Source: Paucilactobacillus hokkaidonensis JCM 18461 (GTDB taxonomy: Bacteria; Bacillota; Bacilli; Lactobacillales; Lactobacillaceae). Taken from it: DNA of 64,000 nucleotides. Below are positions 9,361 to 17,965 of this stretch, piece by piece. The stretch lies in NCBI RefSeq assembly GCF_000829395.1, contig NZ_AP014681.1, forward strand, positions 1 to 64,000. Direction: 5' to 3'. The first letter of the stretch is position 1. Each line of letters begins with the position of its first letter. Below the pieces are notes generated by a model. That model worked only from the letters and a program-made list of their open reading frames with translations. It was not told where the DNA came from and did not search any database. Position numbers and translations under genes: made by a program.

Positions 9361-10183
9361 CTTGTGTAAATTAAATACCTACGTACATATAATATGTAGT
9401 TAATTTAAGTAAAGGATGATTCCAGGGTGTCCTGAAGTCCGTTGAATCCGCGATGGATTCGCTTCATGGACTTCTCGTTGTAGACATTAAACTGAGAAAC
9501 CAGGAATCGATTCAGTGAATCTTCCGTTGGAAATTGTTCTTTGTGGTTGGGGTTGCGTTTGAGATGCTTGTTAAAGTTCGCAATCAAGTTGGTTGAATAC
9601 AATGAACCGCTTCTTTTTGGACGGTGTCCCGCTTTAAGGCAGGTAATTGGCATCTAAGAAGGTGGCCGCATATTGCGAAGGCAGTCGCCGTTGCTGGAAA
9701 GCTTGAACTTGTTCATCAACGACTTTGGTCATGTTGGAAACCGTGGCTTTGGAGTAATGAGCACCGTACATTTTCTCAATGAGTTAGGCGATTTCGGTGG
9801 TGGTAATTCCCTTGGTGTATAGCTGAATAACCGTTGTTTCCAAGCTGTCACTGTGCCGACCGTAGGCTGGCAAGATGTGGTTGTGGAAAATACCATTGCG
9901 ATCCCGCAGAATGGTTAAGTTGAGTTGACCATACTTCGTATCAAACGAGCGTTCATAACTGCCATTGCGGTTATTTCTAGTGTTAATTCCAGCATACGAG
10001 TGGCGCTCATAGCCTAAAAAAGCTGCCAGTTCGGTTTGAAGCAGCTGGTTAATCGCAATTTCGAGGTGGTGCCGAAAAACTTCGTCTAAATCTTGTTTTT
10101 GGACTAGCGTAGCGATAATTTCTGTGGTAAGTTCATTCCCTAGTTCTATACAATTTAGAAATCTTTTTATGCGTTTACACAAG
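9361..10183 (-). mobile_element. IS256-family element, internally deleted
   Basis: Short inverted ends CTTGTGTAAA (9361-9370) and TTTACACAAG (10174-10183) flank transposase remnants in the minus orientation. At about 0.82 kb it is far shorter than the 1.3-1.5 kb usual for the family. Its right end cuts into the endonuclease gene. No 8-9 bp target duplication is visible, so flanking DNA has also been rearranged. Confidence 0.75.
9405..10182 (-). pseudogene. IS256-family (Mutator) transposase remnant
   Basis: The N-terminal part (10182 down to 9784) matches Mutator-type transposases: LLQTELAAFLGYERHSYAG, NRNGSYERSF and YTKGITTTEIA. A TAA stop interrupts just before LIEKMYGAHYSKATVSNMTK, which continues in frame; one base change (G to T) would explain it. 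The catalytic middle is then missing, and the C-terminal STNLIANFNKHLKRN to the end at 9405 follows. It is dead by both nonsense mutation and deletion. Confidence 0.85.
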
Positions 10184-10671
10184 TTATTTTACGCTCTCCT
10201 TGTTTTCTGTTAGGGTAAAAAAACATAACCCTAATAGGTTTGTATCCTGCCTCACTTACTACCTGTAATCGAGTATGTTCTTTAGTTACATGATCTCCAT
10301 CAGTGGTAGCGTCACGCCATTTTATTTCACGAGCATCATTATTAACCAAACAATCTATTTCAAAAGTTTTAGGACTATCGCCAAGTGTATTAGGTATACG
10401 TATTTTTACAGCATTATCTTCACCATATTTCTCTATAAAACACAGGCGAGCTGCGTCTTCTAAGAAAGAACCGGCATATTTATATAAAAAACGTCCCTTA
10501 TTTTGGTAAAGATCTACCAAGTCTCCCTCTTTTGTAGTTACTCCAAGTACTTTATACACTAAATAGTGGTATTTGCTATCTATCTGCATTTCTTTTATTC
10601 GAATATCAACTTTTTTACTTAATTGTTCAGAATATTTAGAAGCTAATGTCCTTATTTTTTTCAATGTTCAT
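10167..10671 (-). pseudogene. ApaLI-like type II restriction endonuclease, truncated
   Basis: About 160 residues resemble the ApaLI family of PD-(D/E)xK endonucleases: FEIDCLVNND followed by REIKWRDATTDGDHVTKEH (metal and catalytic D...ExK spacing) and KPIRVMFFYPNRKQ. The family is normally longer; the last codons (TCVNA) and the stop come from the IS256 end. The frame opens at a TTG (10664), but an ATG at 10671 in another frame encodes MNIE before an A7 tract, so the original N-terminus was probably lost to a one-base slip. No cognate methyltransferase is nearby. Family assignment is from memory of motifs and moderately sure. Confidence 0.6.
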
Positions 10672-10751
10672 AAAGTAATTACCCCATTCTAATAATTTTT
10701 CACAAATTTACCATTTATCCTATTATTATGAAGACAAACGAACGAATATTC

Positions 10752-11306
10752 TTACCAAAAATGCAGCCAATTGATCTTGGCTTTTTTAAATATTTTCTTT
10801 TTATCCCTGATATAATTAGGATTATTGTTGATGGATAAGTTAGCTTCTTTGCCATCTTCTTGTTGTTGAACTGGCTTAGAAATTTCAATCAAGCTGCTTA
10901 ATTTTCTCACGTGTTCTTTTAAATCATTATTTTCTGCAACAGTAGCTAACTGTAATTGTTGTTGCTGATCTACCAATTTTGTTAGATGATCTATTTGTTG
11001 GTCTTTGGTAGCAAGCTGTTTATCACGTTGAGACTTTAAATCTTCTACCTCTCTTCTTAGAGTAGCAACCAGCTCATTATTTTCTTTGCTAGTCTTTGTC
11101 GTTTTTTTGCTATCTGTTTGTTGGTTCTTTGCTATGAAAGGCTTTGCTACCTTATCTCTGATAATCCTTTCAGCTGTAGGACTAATAATGTTTGCACCCC
11201 GACTATCTTTTTGCCGGTTCTTTGCTGGTAGTCTTTGGTAGTGATATTGAATAGTTTGTTTGGAGACATTCAATTCATCAGCAAGTTCTCTAATAGATTT
11301 AGGCAT
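10752..11306 (-). CDS. DUF536-type plasmid replication-associated protein (HTH plus coiled coil)
   Basis: A 184-residue protein with an N-terminal MerR-like helix-turn-helix (SIRELADELNVSKQTIQYHY) and a long Gln/Lys/Asp-rich coiled coil (about 70-140). Proteins of this build (DUF536) commonly follow repB on lactococcal and lactobacillal theta plasmids; their role in replication or copy control is unclear. I used the ATG at 11306, which overlaps the upstream repB stop by 8 nt and has AAAGGGG before it, indicating translational coupling. It has been left behind with only the C-terminal part of its repB. Confidence 0.7.
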   Translation of the reverse strand: MPKSIRELADELNVSKQTIQYHYQRLPAKNRQKDSRGANIISPTAERIIRDKVAKPFIAKNQQTDSKKTTKTSKENNELVATLRREVEDLKSQRDKQLATKDQQIDHLTKLVDQQQQLQLATVAENNDLKEHVRKLSSLIEISKPVQQQEDGKEANLSINNNPNYIRDKKKIFKKAKINWLHFW

Positions 11307-11762
11307 GATTTCCAAACCCCTTTCGGAGTTCAGCAAGTGCTTCTTGTCTTGCTTGATCTCTTATTTTTTTATCGTGCTCGGCCTGTTTATCAGCCAATGC
11401 TTGTTTCTCAGTAGAGCCTAAAGTTAACCCCTTAACCTTGTCAATGGCGCGCCATTTTTCCTGCTCTGTTAATTCACCATTATGCTGAATATTAAAAAGC
11501 TTTTGACGCTCATCTTGTAATTGGCCTTGTGAGAAATCATTGGCATCTTTCTTTTCGGGTTTCCAGGTAAACGAATAGCCAATAACTGGTTTACCACGCC
11601 CTTTACCATATTTTTTTCTAACCGTTAATCCTCTAAACAAAGGAGTTAATTCTTCTTTAATGGGTTTTATAACAAATTTATCGACGTTAGAGGGACTATT
11701 CCAGTAACTTTTGGGCATATCTAGTAATTCAAAAAAGTCTTCTTTAGAAAAATAAGCATATC
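11299..11762 (-). pseudogene. repB: RepB/Rep_3 replication initiator, C-terminal half only
   Basis: The frame is open from the transposon edge (AYFSKEDFFELLDMPKSYWN) and matches the second winged-helix domain of Rep_3 initiators: KFVIKPIKEELTPLFRGL, then KKYGKGRGKPVIGYSFTW. The N-terminal half is missing, cut by the Tn3-type inverted repeat at 11763. A charged tail leads to the stop that overlaps the DUF536 gene. The N-terminal fragment at 1316-1774 ends at nearly the residue where this one begins, so the two may be halves of one gene. Confidence 0.82.
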
Positions 11763-11800
11763 GGGGTCAATGGAACATCCATACGAAAAGTAGCGGTAGG
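11763..11800 (+). repeat. Tn3 left terminal inverted repeat
   Basis: 38 bp beginning GGGGTCAATGGAACATCC and ending in AAAGTAGCGGTAGG. It is the mirror of 20162-20199, with one mismatch. Confidence 0.92.
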
Positions 11801-11874
11801 ATCCCGAACAAAAAATCAGAAACGTTGATTTAACAGCGTTTATGATTTTTTATATTGGCTTTATTTAAAAAGAG

Positions 11875-11906
11875 CTCTGGAACATTCGTACGAAAAGTAG
11901 CGGTAG
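11875..11906 (+). repeat. Internal degenerate copy of the Tn3 inverted repeat
   Basis: CTCTGGAACATTCGTACGAA followed by AAGTAGCGGTAG repeats the outer end about 112 bp inside the element, between it and the tnpA stop. It may be the end of an older, shorter form of the transposon. Confidence 0.75.
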
Positions 11907-11926
11907 ACTTTAAAAACCGAACAATC

Positions 11927-14920
11927 TTATTTTTCGTCTGCTTCATCCAATGGTCTTAAATGACCATTTTCTAACGCTTCATTATATTGGAACGTGTACT
12001 TACCGACAAAGTTAATGTGTTCAAACATCAGTGGCGATAATTTGCCGATCATGTCGTCAGAACAATCAAACCCTTCTGATTGCATCTGCGTCACAATCTT
12101 TTCCAGGTAAACGGTATTCCAATAAATAATGGCATTCGTGACTAAACTGAGAGCGTTTAGTTGTTCTTCCATACCATCAAAATACGTTTGATAAAGCTTC
12201 CCTTTCCGACCATAAAAGATGTTTCGACAAAGCGCGTGCCGAGCTTCACCTTTATTTAGCTGTTCCAAAATTTGACGCGCATAAATCTCATCTGAAAGAT
12301 AGCGTAATTGATGTTTCGTTTTATAGACTTTGCCGTATTCAGTAATCGCTTTACCCAAAGCGGTTGGGTGGCCTTCACGTTGCAAGGCCTGAGTTAATTC
12401 TGTCGCATTGACCTTACCAGACTTTAACGAACCGGCCACGCGTAAAATATCCTCCCAATGTTCTTCAATCAACCTTAAATTAATGCGGTTTTGAGACACC
12501 CCATTTAAGACTTGATAATCAGCGGTCGAATCAATCCGCCATAGCTTGGTTCCCTGACTATTAGCAATTCGGGGACTGAACTGAAAACCTAATAGGCCAA
12601 ATAAGCCAAAGACTAAATCGCTATAACCGGCGGTGTCGGTCATAATCTGAGTGGGTTCCAAACTGCTGCCTTGATTTAAAAAGCCTTCTAATAGGTAGAG
12701 AGAATCTCGTAAGGTCCCTGCAACCACCATGCCATGAAAGCCGATATATTGATCAGAAACAAAATTGTAAAAAGTAACCCCGCGACCGCGGCCAAAGTAT
12801 TTTGGATTGCTACGAGAATATAAAGACCTTTGGGGGGTAACGTAACGAATGCCATCGGCCGAAGCCATTTGACCGTCGCCCCAGATGAGCGCACTTTTTA
12901 ATTTTTTATGCGCGTTAATAATGCGGCGATTGGCGGCGGCAAGGGTATCAATTCGCAAGTATTGATGGTCCACGTACATTAACCGATCGTATTTTAGACT
13001 ATTTGAACTGTTTTTAGCCACTGGCGAAAGGCCAATGTTACAAGCCTCAGCTAATAAAACCGCTAAAATACTAATATCAACGTGTTTCATCTTCGTCCCA
13101 CTTTCACTAACGTGACTAAAACATTGTGTTAACTGTAACTGTTGGTTAACCTCCAAGAGAATATCCGATAAATCAATTTTGGGAATTAAATGCCGAACCC
13201 GACTTTTAAAGGCCGCTTCGTCCTTTTGTTCACGGACTTTGCGTAATTTGGCCACAATAATTTTTTCTTGGCCGTCAACCTCTTTGACCTGGGCCATTTC
13301 TGAATCAGCCCAATTTTTTAGGGCCTCGGCATAGGATAAAGCTAAATCCTGTTTCACCGCTTCAACGGCTGCTTGACCAGTCTGCGGTAAATCAAGTTGT
13401 TGAATCAAAACGGCCTTTTGTTGACGCCAAGTAGACTTATCAATTAAGCAGGCCATGGGATCAAGATAGCGATTACTTTGCCGGACGTAAATATCATGAC
13501 GCTTAAGACCATGAACCAGAAGCTCGATGCCGGCAATCAACACACACTGATTGGTTACTTGGGGGTTCTCACGAATATAATAACGCCATTTTTTCGGTAG
13601 TTTTTCGACGATCTGTTCAAACATCCGATAGGTAACCGGGCGCGGAAACCGTTGGCGAATAAACTCCCAAACCATCAGACAATCTTGGCCATTGGTAGTC
13701 CCTTCAAAAACAATAGTGGCTAAAATATCCGGAATGAATTTCCGGAATTTTCGATAAGCATTTAACAGTTCTTCAATGGCAATTGGTTCTCGCTCATTAC
13801 GCACTAACTGATTAACCTGGGTAACGGCTGACTCAATTATTTCAGGTGGATAAGTTGCTAAAACTTTGTTTCTGAGATCTTGACTGCTGATCGTTTCGTC
13901 CATCAATAACCTGACAATCTGGGAGAGCGTTAAAGCTGCATGATCAAAATCTTTAATGGTTCGCAGCCGTTCCTTGGCTTCTTTATTTTTGGCCCGTTTA
14001 AAAAGCGTCTCGTAGAAGCGTGAAAGAGCTAGTAATTGTTCATCCATCGCTCGTTTGCGATACTCGGAAACAAAAGCGACCAATAACGCCGTTTGTCTTT
14101 TGACGGACATCCGTTTAATCAGACTGGCCTTGGCTTTAAAAGCATAGTTGGCCAGATTCTTTAACTTTCCTGCTGGAATTGCGCCTAATTGCCAATCCTC
14201 AGTTTTAAATTGTTGAAACTGTTTTAATCGAGTAAAGCCACGGTTAATTTCTTTGCGGCTTTCATCCATCAAAGGATTTCTTAAGAGATCCATTTTAATG
14301 GTGGCCCCATAGATGGGTTCCCCAACGGCAGTTAACAGATTTAAAAGTCGGTCCGTTTCTTCCGCTGAAGGGACGGCCACTAATTGACTATCCAAAAGGT
14401 CGGCGGCAACCTCCGTGACCCCATTAACAAAGCGTTCAAAGGTGGTCACCCCTGGTAAGAGAATTTTTTCATCCAAACATTTTTTTAGCAGCATATCAAA
14501 AAGTAGTTTTTCGGTTTCGTTTGTAAAACGCGCTCGCTCAAGCAGCCAGTCGTTCAGGCTCGCTTTGACCGCGGGATCAGTAAAGGCTTGATAATGATAT
14601 TTTCGCTTAATCAGCGCCATATGTTGGCTAATGGTCATTTTTCGCGTGTAGCCTGCTAATGCCCGACCATCAATAGTTAACTGTTTAGCTAAATAATCAA
14701 TTACCTCAGCTGGGACTTGTTGTAGATTAGTTGGAAAAGTTCCTAAAAATCTAACTGAGCTCAATTGAACGGCAAAGCCTAATTTAGTCGTTGCGGAACG
14801 CATTTCATCAATTAACGCGCGATCAAAATCAGTTAATTGAAAATACAGCCGCAGTTGATCGGCAGAAGAGATGCCCTCAAAAGTTCCGAAGCTTTGTTGG
14901 TGATGCGGGTTAGTCGGCAT
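11927..14920 (-). CDS. tnpA: Tn3-family transposase TnpA
   Basis: A 997-residue DDE transposase of the Tn3 family; full length for the family (about 960-1020). Recognisable are the N-terminal DUF4158-type region and the C-terminal DDE domain with WGDGQMASADGIRY (first Asp), MTDTAGYSDLVFGLFGLLG (second Asp) and the final Glu in ARQILEQLNKGEARHALCR. It catalyses replicative transposition giving a cointegrate. The start at 14920 (MPTNPHHQQSF) has GGAG 6 nt upstream; the longer TTG frame at 14932 would contain that site. It is divergent from tnpR. Confidence 0.97.
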   Translation of the reverse strand: MPTNPHHQQSFGTFEGISSADQLRLYFQLTDFDRALIDEMRSATTKLGFAVQLSSVRFLGTFPTNLQQVPAEVIDYLAKQLTIDGRALAGYTRKMTISQHMALIKRKYHYQAFTDPAVKASLNDWLLERARFTNETEKLLFDMLLKKCLDEKILLPGVTTFERFVNGVTEVAADLLDSQLVAVPSAEETDRLLNLLTAVGEPIYGATIKMDLLRNPLMDESRKEINRGFTRLKQFQQFKTEDWQLGAIPAGKLKNLANYAFKAKASLIKRMSVKRQTALLVAFVSEYRKRAMDEQLLALSRFYETLFKRAKNKEAKERLRTIKDFDHAALTLSQIVRLLMDETISSQDLRNKVLATYPPEIIESAVTQVNQLVRNEREPIAIEELLNAYRKFRKFIPDILATIVFEGTTNGQDCLMVWEFIRQRFPRPVTYRMFEQIVEKLPKKWRYYIRENPQVTNQCVLIAGIELLVHGLKRHDIYVRQSNRYLDPMACLIDKSTWRQQKAVLIQQLDLPQTGQAAVEAVKQDLALSYAEALKNWADSEMAQVKEVDGQEKIIVAKLRKVREQKDEAAFKSRVRHLIPKIDLSDILLEVNQQLQLTQCFSHVSESGTKMKHVDISILAVLLAEACNIGLSPVAKNSSNSLKYDRLMYVDHQYLRIDTLAAANRRIINAHKKLKSALIWGDGQMASADGIRYVTPQRSLYSRSNPKYFGRGRGVTFYNFVSDQYIGFHGMVVAGTLRDSLYLLEGFLNQGSSLEPTQIMTDTAGYSDLVFGLFGLLGFQFSPRIANSQGTKLWRIDSTADYQVLNGVSQNRINLRLIEEHWEDILRVAGSLKSGKVNATELTQALQREGHPTALGKAITEYGKVYKTKHQLRYLSDEIYARQILEQLNKGEARHALCRNIFYGRKGKLYQTYFDGMEEQLNALSLVTNAIIYWNTVYLEKIVTQMQSEGFDCSDDMIGKLSPLMFEHINFVGKYTFQYNEALENGHLRPLDEADEK

Positions 14921-14939
14921 ATTATTCTCCAATGTTTTT

Positions 14940-15098
14940 AAAAAACTATAGTTTTTGGAAAGGTTTCGCTATACTTTGATTAGGTTGATTTAACCGGGTT
15001 TTGAGTTTTCAAAAACTCATTATCAAAAAGTTTATAATAAACCATTGCCAAAAGATAGCTAAATTTACCCTGGCTATCAAAAAACTAAGGAGTCACTC
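14940..15098. promoter_or_regulatory. res: tnpA/tnpR intergenic region, putative res site
   Basis: The 159 bp between the divergent transposase and resolvase is where Tn3 elements keep their resolution site and both promoters. It contains an inverted repeat TTTTGAGTTTT/CAAAAACTCA near 14998-15022 and further AT-rich half-sites. Individual res subsites cannot be assigned by eye. Confidence 0.55.
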
Positions 15099-15695
15099 AT
15101 GATTATTGGATATGCACGGGTTTCAAAAGATGATCAGAATCTCAATCGCCAAATTGATCAATTAATGGCTTATGGTGCCGAAAAAATCATTCAAGAAAAG
15201 TTTACCGGGACCCGGCAAAGAAGACCGGGAATTACCCAGCTTCTCCAAACCATTCGGGCTCATGATGTCGTGGTCGTTGAAAGTATTTCCCGCTTGGGCC
15301 GCAATACGTTGGACATTTTAAATCTGATTCAATTACTGCACCAAAAACAAATTAAGTTTGTTTCTTTAAAGGAGCAGATGGACACCGAGACCCCAACTGG
15401 TCGAGCCATGCTGCAAATGATGAGTGTGATTGCGGAACTGGAGCGGAATTTATTAGCTGATCGGGTTAAAGAAGGGATTGCGGCCAGTCGTCGGCGTGGC
15501 GTGACAGTTGGCCGACCACGAATCGCCCAAGAAAAGTTGGATATTGCCATTCGGATGTATCAAAGTGGTGACTATTCAGTTAAAGAAATTTTGGCCACCA
15601 ACCAAATTTCCTCAGGAACTTTTTACCGCGAAGTGAATCGGTTAAAACTAAAAAAGCTTAAAAGAAAAGATGACCCATCTGCTTCTCACAACTGA
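15099..15695 (+). CDS. tnpR: Serine resolvase TnpR
   Basis: A 198-residue serine recombinase: YARVSKDDQN with the catalytic Ser at residue 9, the SISRLGRN loop, the EkE-helix MMSVIAELERNLLADRV, and a C-terminal helix-turn-helix (YSVKEILATNQISSGTFYREV). It resolves cointegrates at the adjacent res site. AAGGAG lies before the ATG. Confidence 0.95.
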   Translation: MIIGYARVSKDDQNLNRQIDQLMAYGAEKIIQEKFTGTRQRRPGITQLLQTIRAHDVVVVESISRLGRNTLDILNLIQLLHQKQIKFVSLKEQMDTETPTGRAMLQMMSVIAELERNLLADRVKEGIAASRRRGVTVGRPRIAQEKLDIAIRMYQSGDYSVKEILATNQISSGTFYREVNRLKLKKLKRKDDPSASHN

Positions 15696-15749
15696 CTTCT
15701 AAATATTATGGATTCCAAAAAAGATTTACGACCTTTAGTTTTAACAAAG

Positions 15750-15801
15750 TTGACAAGCCATTGGAGTAGCTCTTATACTATACATAGATGATCGTCTATG
15801 T
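15750..15801 (+). promoter_or_regulatory. ars promoter with ArsR operator
   Basis: TTGACA (15750-15755) and TATACT (15774-15779) are 18 bp apart. The 20-bp palindrome ACATAG-N8-CTATGT (15782-15801) starts right after the -10, where a bound ArsR/SmtB repressor would block initiation. Confidence 0.85.
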
Positions 15802-15817
15802 AATGGAAGGAGAAAAA

Positions 15818-16141
15818 ATGGATTATCAAAATTACGTTCAAATGCTAAAAGCAATGGCTGACCCGAACCGCCTAAAAATCATTGATCTGCTTTCATGTGG
15901 ATCACTTTGTGCTTGTGATATCCTCCAGCATTTTGATTTTTCTCAACCCACTTTGTCTCATCATATGAAGGTTTTGCAAAATGCAGGTATTGTGTTTGCG
16001 GTAAAGGATGGGAAATGGCAACACTATTCCCTACAAAAAAGGTTTGTCCAAGAGTTTAAACAGAATACCGACCAACTGTTAGCCGCTGATGAGCACTGCC
16101 TTTGCCAACGGTCTGATTGTGAAAAAGATGTTGCCAATTAA
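15818..16141 (+). CDS. arsR: ArsR, arsenite-responsive repressor
   Basis: A 107-residue ArsR/SmtB winged-helix repressor. The As(III)-sensing Cys pair is visible in GSLCACDIL (about residues 26-30), next to the recognition helix FSQPTLSHHMKVLQNAG. The C-terminus holds three more Cys (HCLCQRSDC). It binds the palindromes at 15782 and 16157 and releases them when arsenite or antimonite binds. I used the ATG at 15818, with GGAAGGAG 5 nt upstream, rather than an ATG inside the operator. Confidence 0.95.
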   Translation: MDYQNYVQMLKAMADPNRLKIIDLLSCGSLCACDILQHFDFSQPTLSHHMKVLQNAGIVFAVKDGKWQHYSLQKRFVQEFKQNTDQLLAADEHCLCQRSDCEKDVAN

Positions 16142-16156
16142 GTTTTTTTAAGCAAT

Positions 16157-16176
16157 ACATAGGCGCGTGTCTATGT
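16157..16176 (+). promoter_or_regulatory. Second ArsR-type operator, between arsR and arsA
   Basis: ACATAG-N8-CTATGT, the same half-sites and spacing as the promoter operator, lies in the 48-bp gap upstream of arsA and just before its AAGGAG. Confidence 0.75.
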
Positions 16177-16189
16177 AAGGAGCTGAAAA

Positions 16190-17923
16190 ATGATGGAAAA
16201 GTATTCGCCACAAGAGATTAATTTAACCAAGTACCTATTTTTTACCGGCAAGGGTGGGGTTGGCAAAACCACGGTTGCCAGTGCCACTGCAATTAGCTTA
16301 GCTGATGCTGGTCACCGAGTTATGATCGTTTCCACTGATCCAGCTAGTAACTTGCAGGACGTTTTTAAAGTTAGTTTAACCAATCAGCCAAAGCCGATTC
16401 CAAACATTTCCGGTTTGTTTGCTGCCAACTTTGATCCGGTCATTGCTGCGAACGAGTATCGCGAGCAGGTTATTCAACCTTATCGAGGCGTGTTGCCCAA
16501 AGAAGCCATTCAGAATATGGCTGAACAATTATCAGGCTCGTGTACGGTTGAAATTGCTGCATTTAATGAATTTGCCAACTTTCTAACTAGTTCCAAGATT
16601 AATCAGCAATTTGACTATATTATTTTTGATACCGCGCCGACCGGCCATACCTTAAGAATGCTGCAATTGCCTTCTGCTTGGAGTAATTACCTGGATAAGA
16701 ATGATCGTGGTGCATCCTGTCTCGGCCAACTAGCTGGCTTAAATGATAAGAAAGCTATGTATCAAAAAGCGGTTGAAACTTTAGGCAATCCTCAAGCGAC
16801 GACTTTGTTTTTAGTTACCCGACCACAAAAAGGCGCCCTTCTGGAGGCACAACGCGCTTCACATGAGTTGGCAGCCTTAAACATTAAGAACCAGCAACTA
16901 ATCATTAACGGTATCTTAAATCAGCCAACCGACGCAGTTTCTCAGACTATTTTTAAACAACAGCAAGCTGATTTGCAGAATATGCCAGTCACTTTAGACC
17001 AGCTACCCAAGTTAGCAATCCCATTGCGAGCATACAACGTATTGGGATTAGCTAATTTACGACTACTATTGAAAGACCAGCAGCCGCAAATCACTGAGGA
17101 ACCGGTTACTGCTAGTCACTTTCCTGATCTGGATGTTGTCGTGAAGAATTTAGTGCAGTCAAATAAAAAAATTATCTTCACCATGGGAAAAGGTGGCGTT
17201 GGTAAAACAACCGTTGCCGTTCAAATTGCCCAAAAGATAGCTGCTCAACACAAAACCGTGCACTTGGCTACCACTGACCCAGCTGATCATTTGAAATACT
17301 TCAAAATCACAAGTCCGCTGATCAAGGTGAGCCATATTGATGAGAAAAAGTCTTTAAAAGAATATCAAAACGAAGTTCTCACTACTGCTAAAAAGACCAT
17401 GAAGTCTAATGATGTTGATTATGTCGCTGAAGATTTGCGTTCACCATGTACTCAAGAAATTGCTGTCTTCCGAGCTTTTGCTGAGTTAGTCGCCCAAAAT
17501 GATAGTGACGTCGTTGTGGTTGATACGGCTCCGACTGGTCATACACTCTTACTGTTAAACTCGACCCAAAGCTATGCTCAAGAAGTTGCCCATACCTCCG
17601 GCAGCGTCCCACAAGCAGTCGTTAATCTGTTACCAAGACTACAAGATCCTAAGCAAACTGAAATTGTTATGGTAACGCTACCAGAAGCCACGCCGGTTTA
17701 TGAATCAATGCGGTTAGATGACGATTTGAAGCGAGCCAGTCTAGCTCATACTTGGTGGGTGGTCAACCAAAGTATGTTGGCAACTCAAACCACTGATCCA
17801 TGTTTGCTGGCTCGAGTGCAAAGCGAAGTTAAATGGATTGATCAGGTAAAAGAGCTTTCGAATAATCATTTTGCTGTTATGCAATGGCAACCAAATTACG
17901 AAAAAACGCTTTTAACGGTTTAA
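16190..17923 (+). CDS. arsA: ArsA, arsenite-pump ATPase
   Basis: A 577-residue duplicated ATPase. Each half has a GKGGVGKTT P-loop (about 20-28 and 332-340) and the DTAPTGHTL signature. The three metalloid-binding Cys of the family are at about 118 (SGSCTVEIA), 177 (GASCLGQ) and 420 (RSPCTQEIA), matching the known spacing. It binds ArsB at the membrane and uses ATP to drive As(III)/Sb(III) efflux. AAGGAG precedes the start. It lies between arsR and arsB in one operon. Confidence 0.97.
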   Translation: MMEKYSPQEINLTKYLFFTGKGGVGKTTVASATAISLADAGHRVMIVSTDPASNLQDVFKVSLTNQPKPIPNISGLFAANFDPVIAANEYREQVIQPYRGVLPKEAIQNMAEQLSGSCTVEIAAFNEFANFLTSSKINQQFDYIIFDTAPTGHTLRMLQLPSAWSNYLDKNDRGASCLGQLAGLNDKKAMYQKAVETLGNPQATTLFLVTRPQKGALLEAQRASHELAALNIKNQQLIINGILNQPTDAVSQTIFKQQQADLQNMPVTLDQLPKLAIPLRAYNVLGLANLRLLLKDQQPQITEEPVTASHFPDLDVVVKNLVQSNKKIIFTMGKGGVGKTTVAVQIAQKIAAQHKTVHLATTDPADHLKYFKITSPLIKVSHIDEKKSLKEYQNEVLTTAKKTMKSNDVDYVAEDLRSPCTQEIAVFRAFAELVAQNDSDVVVVDTAPTGHTLLLLNSTQSYAQEVAHTSGSVPQAVVNLLPRLQDPKQTEIVMVTLPEATPVYESMRLDDDLKRASLAHTWWVVNQSMLATQTTDPCLLARVQSEVKWIDQVKELSNNHFAVMQWQPNYEKTLLTV

Positions 17924-17965
17924 TTAATTAAAGGAAAAAAATAATTAATCAGTTTAGGAGGTATC

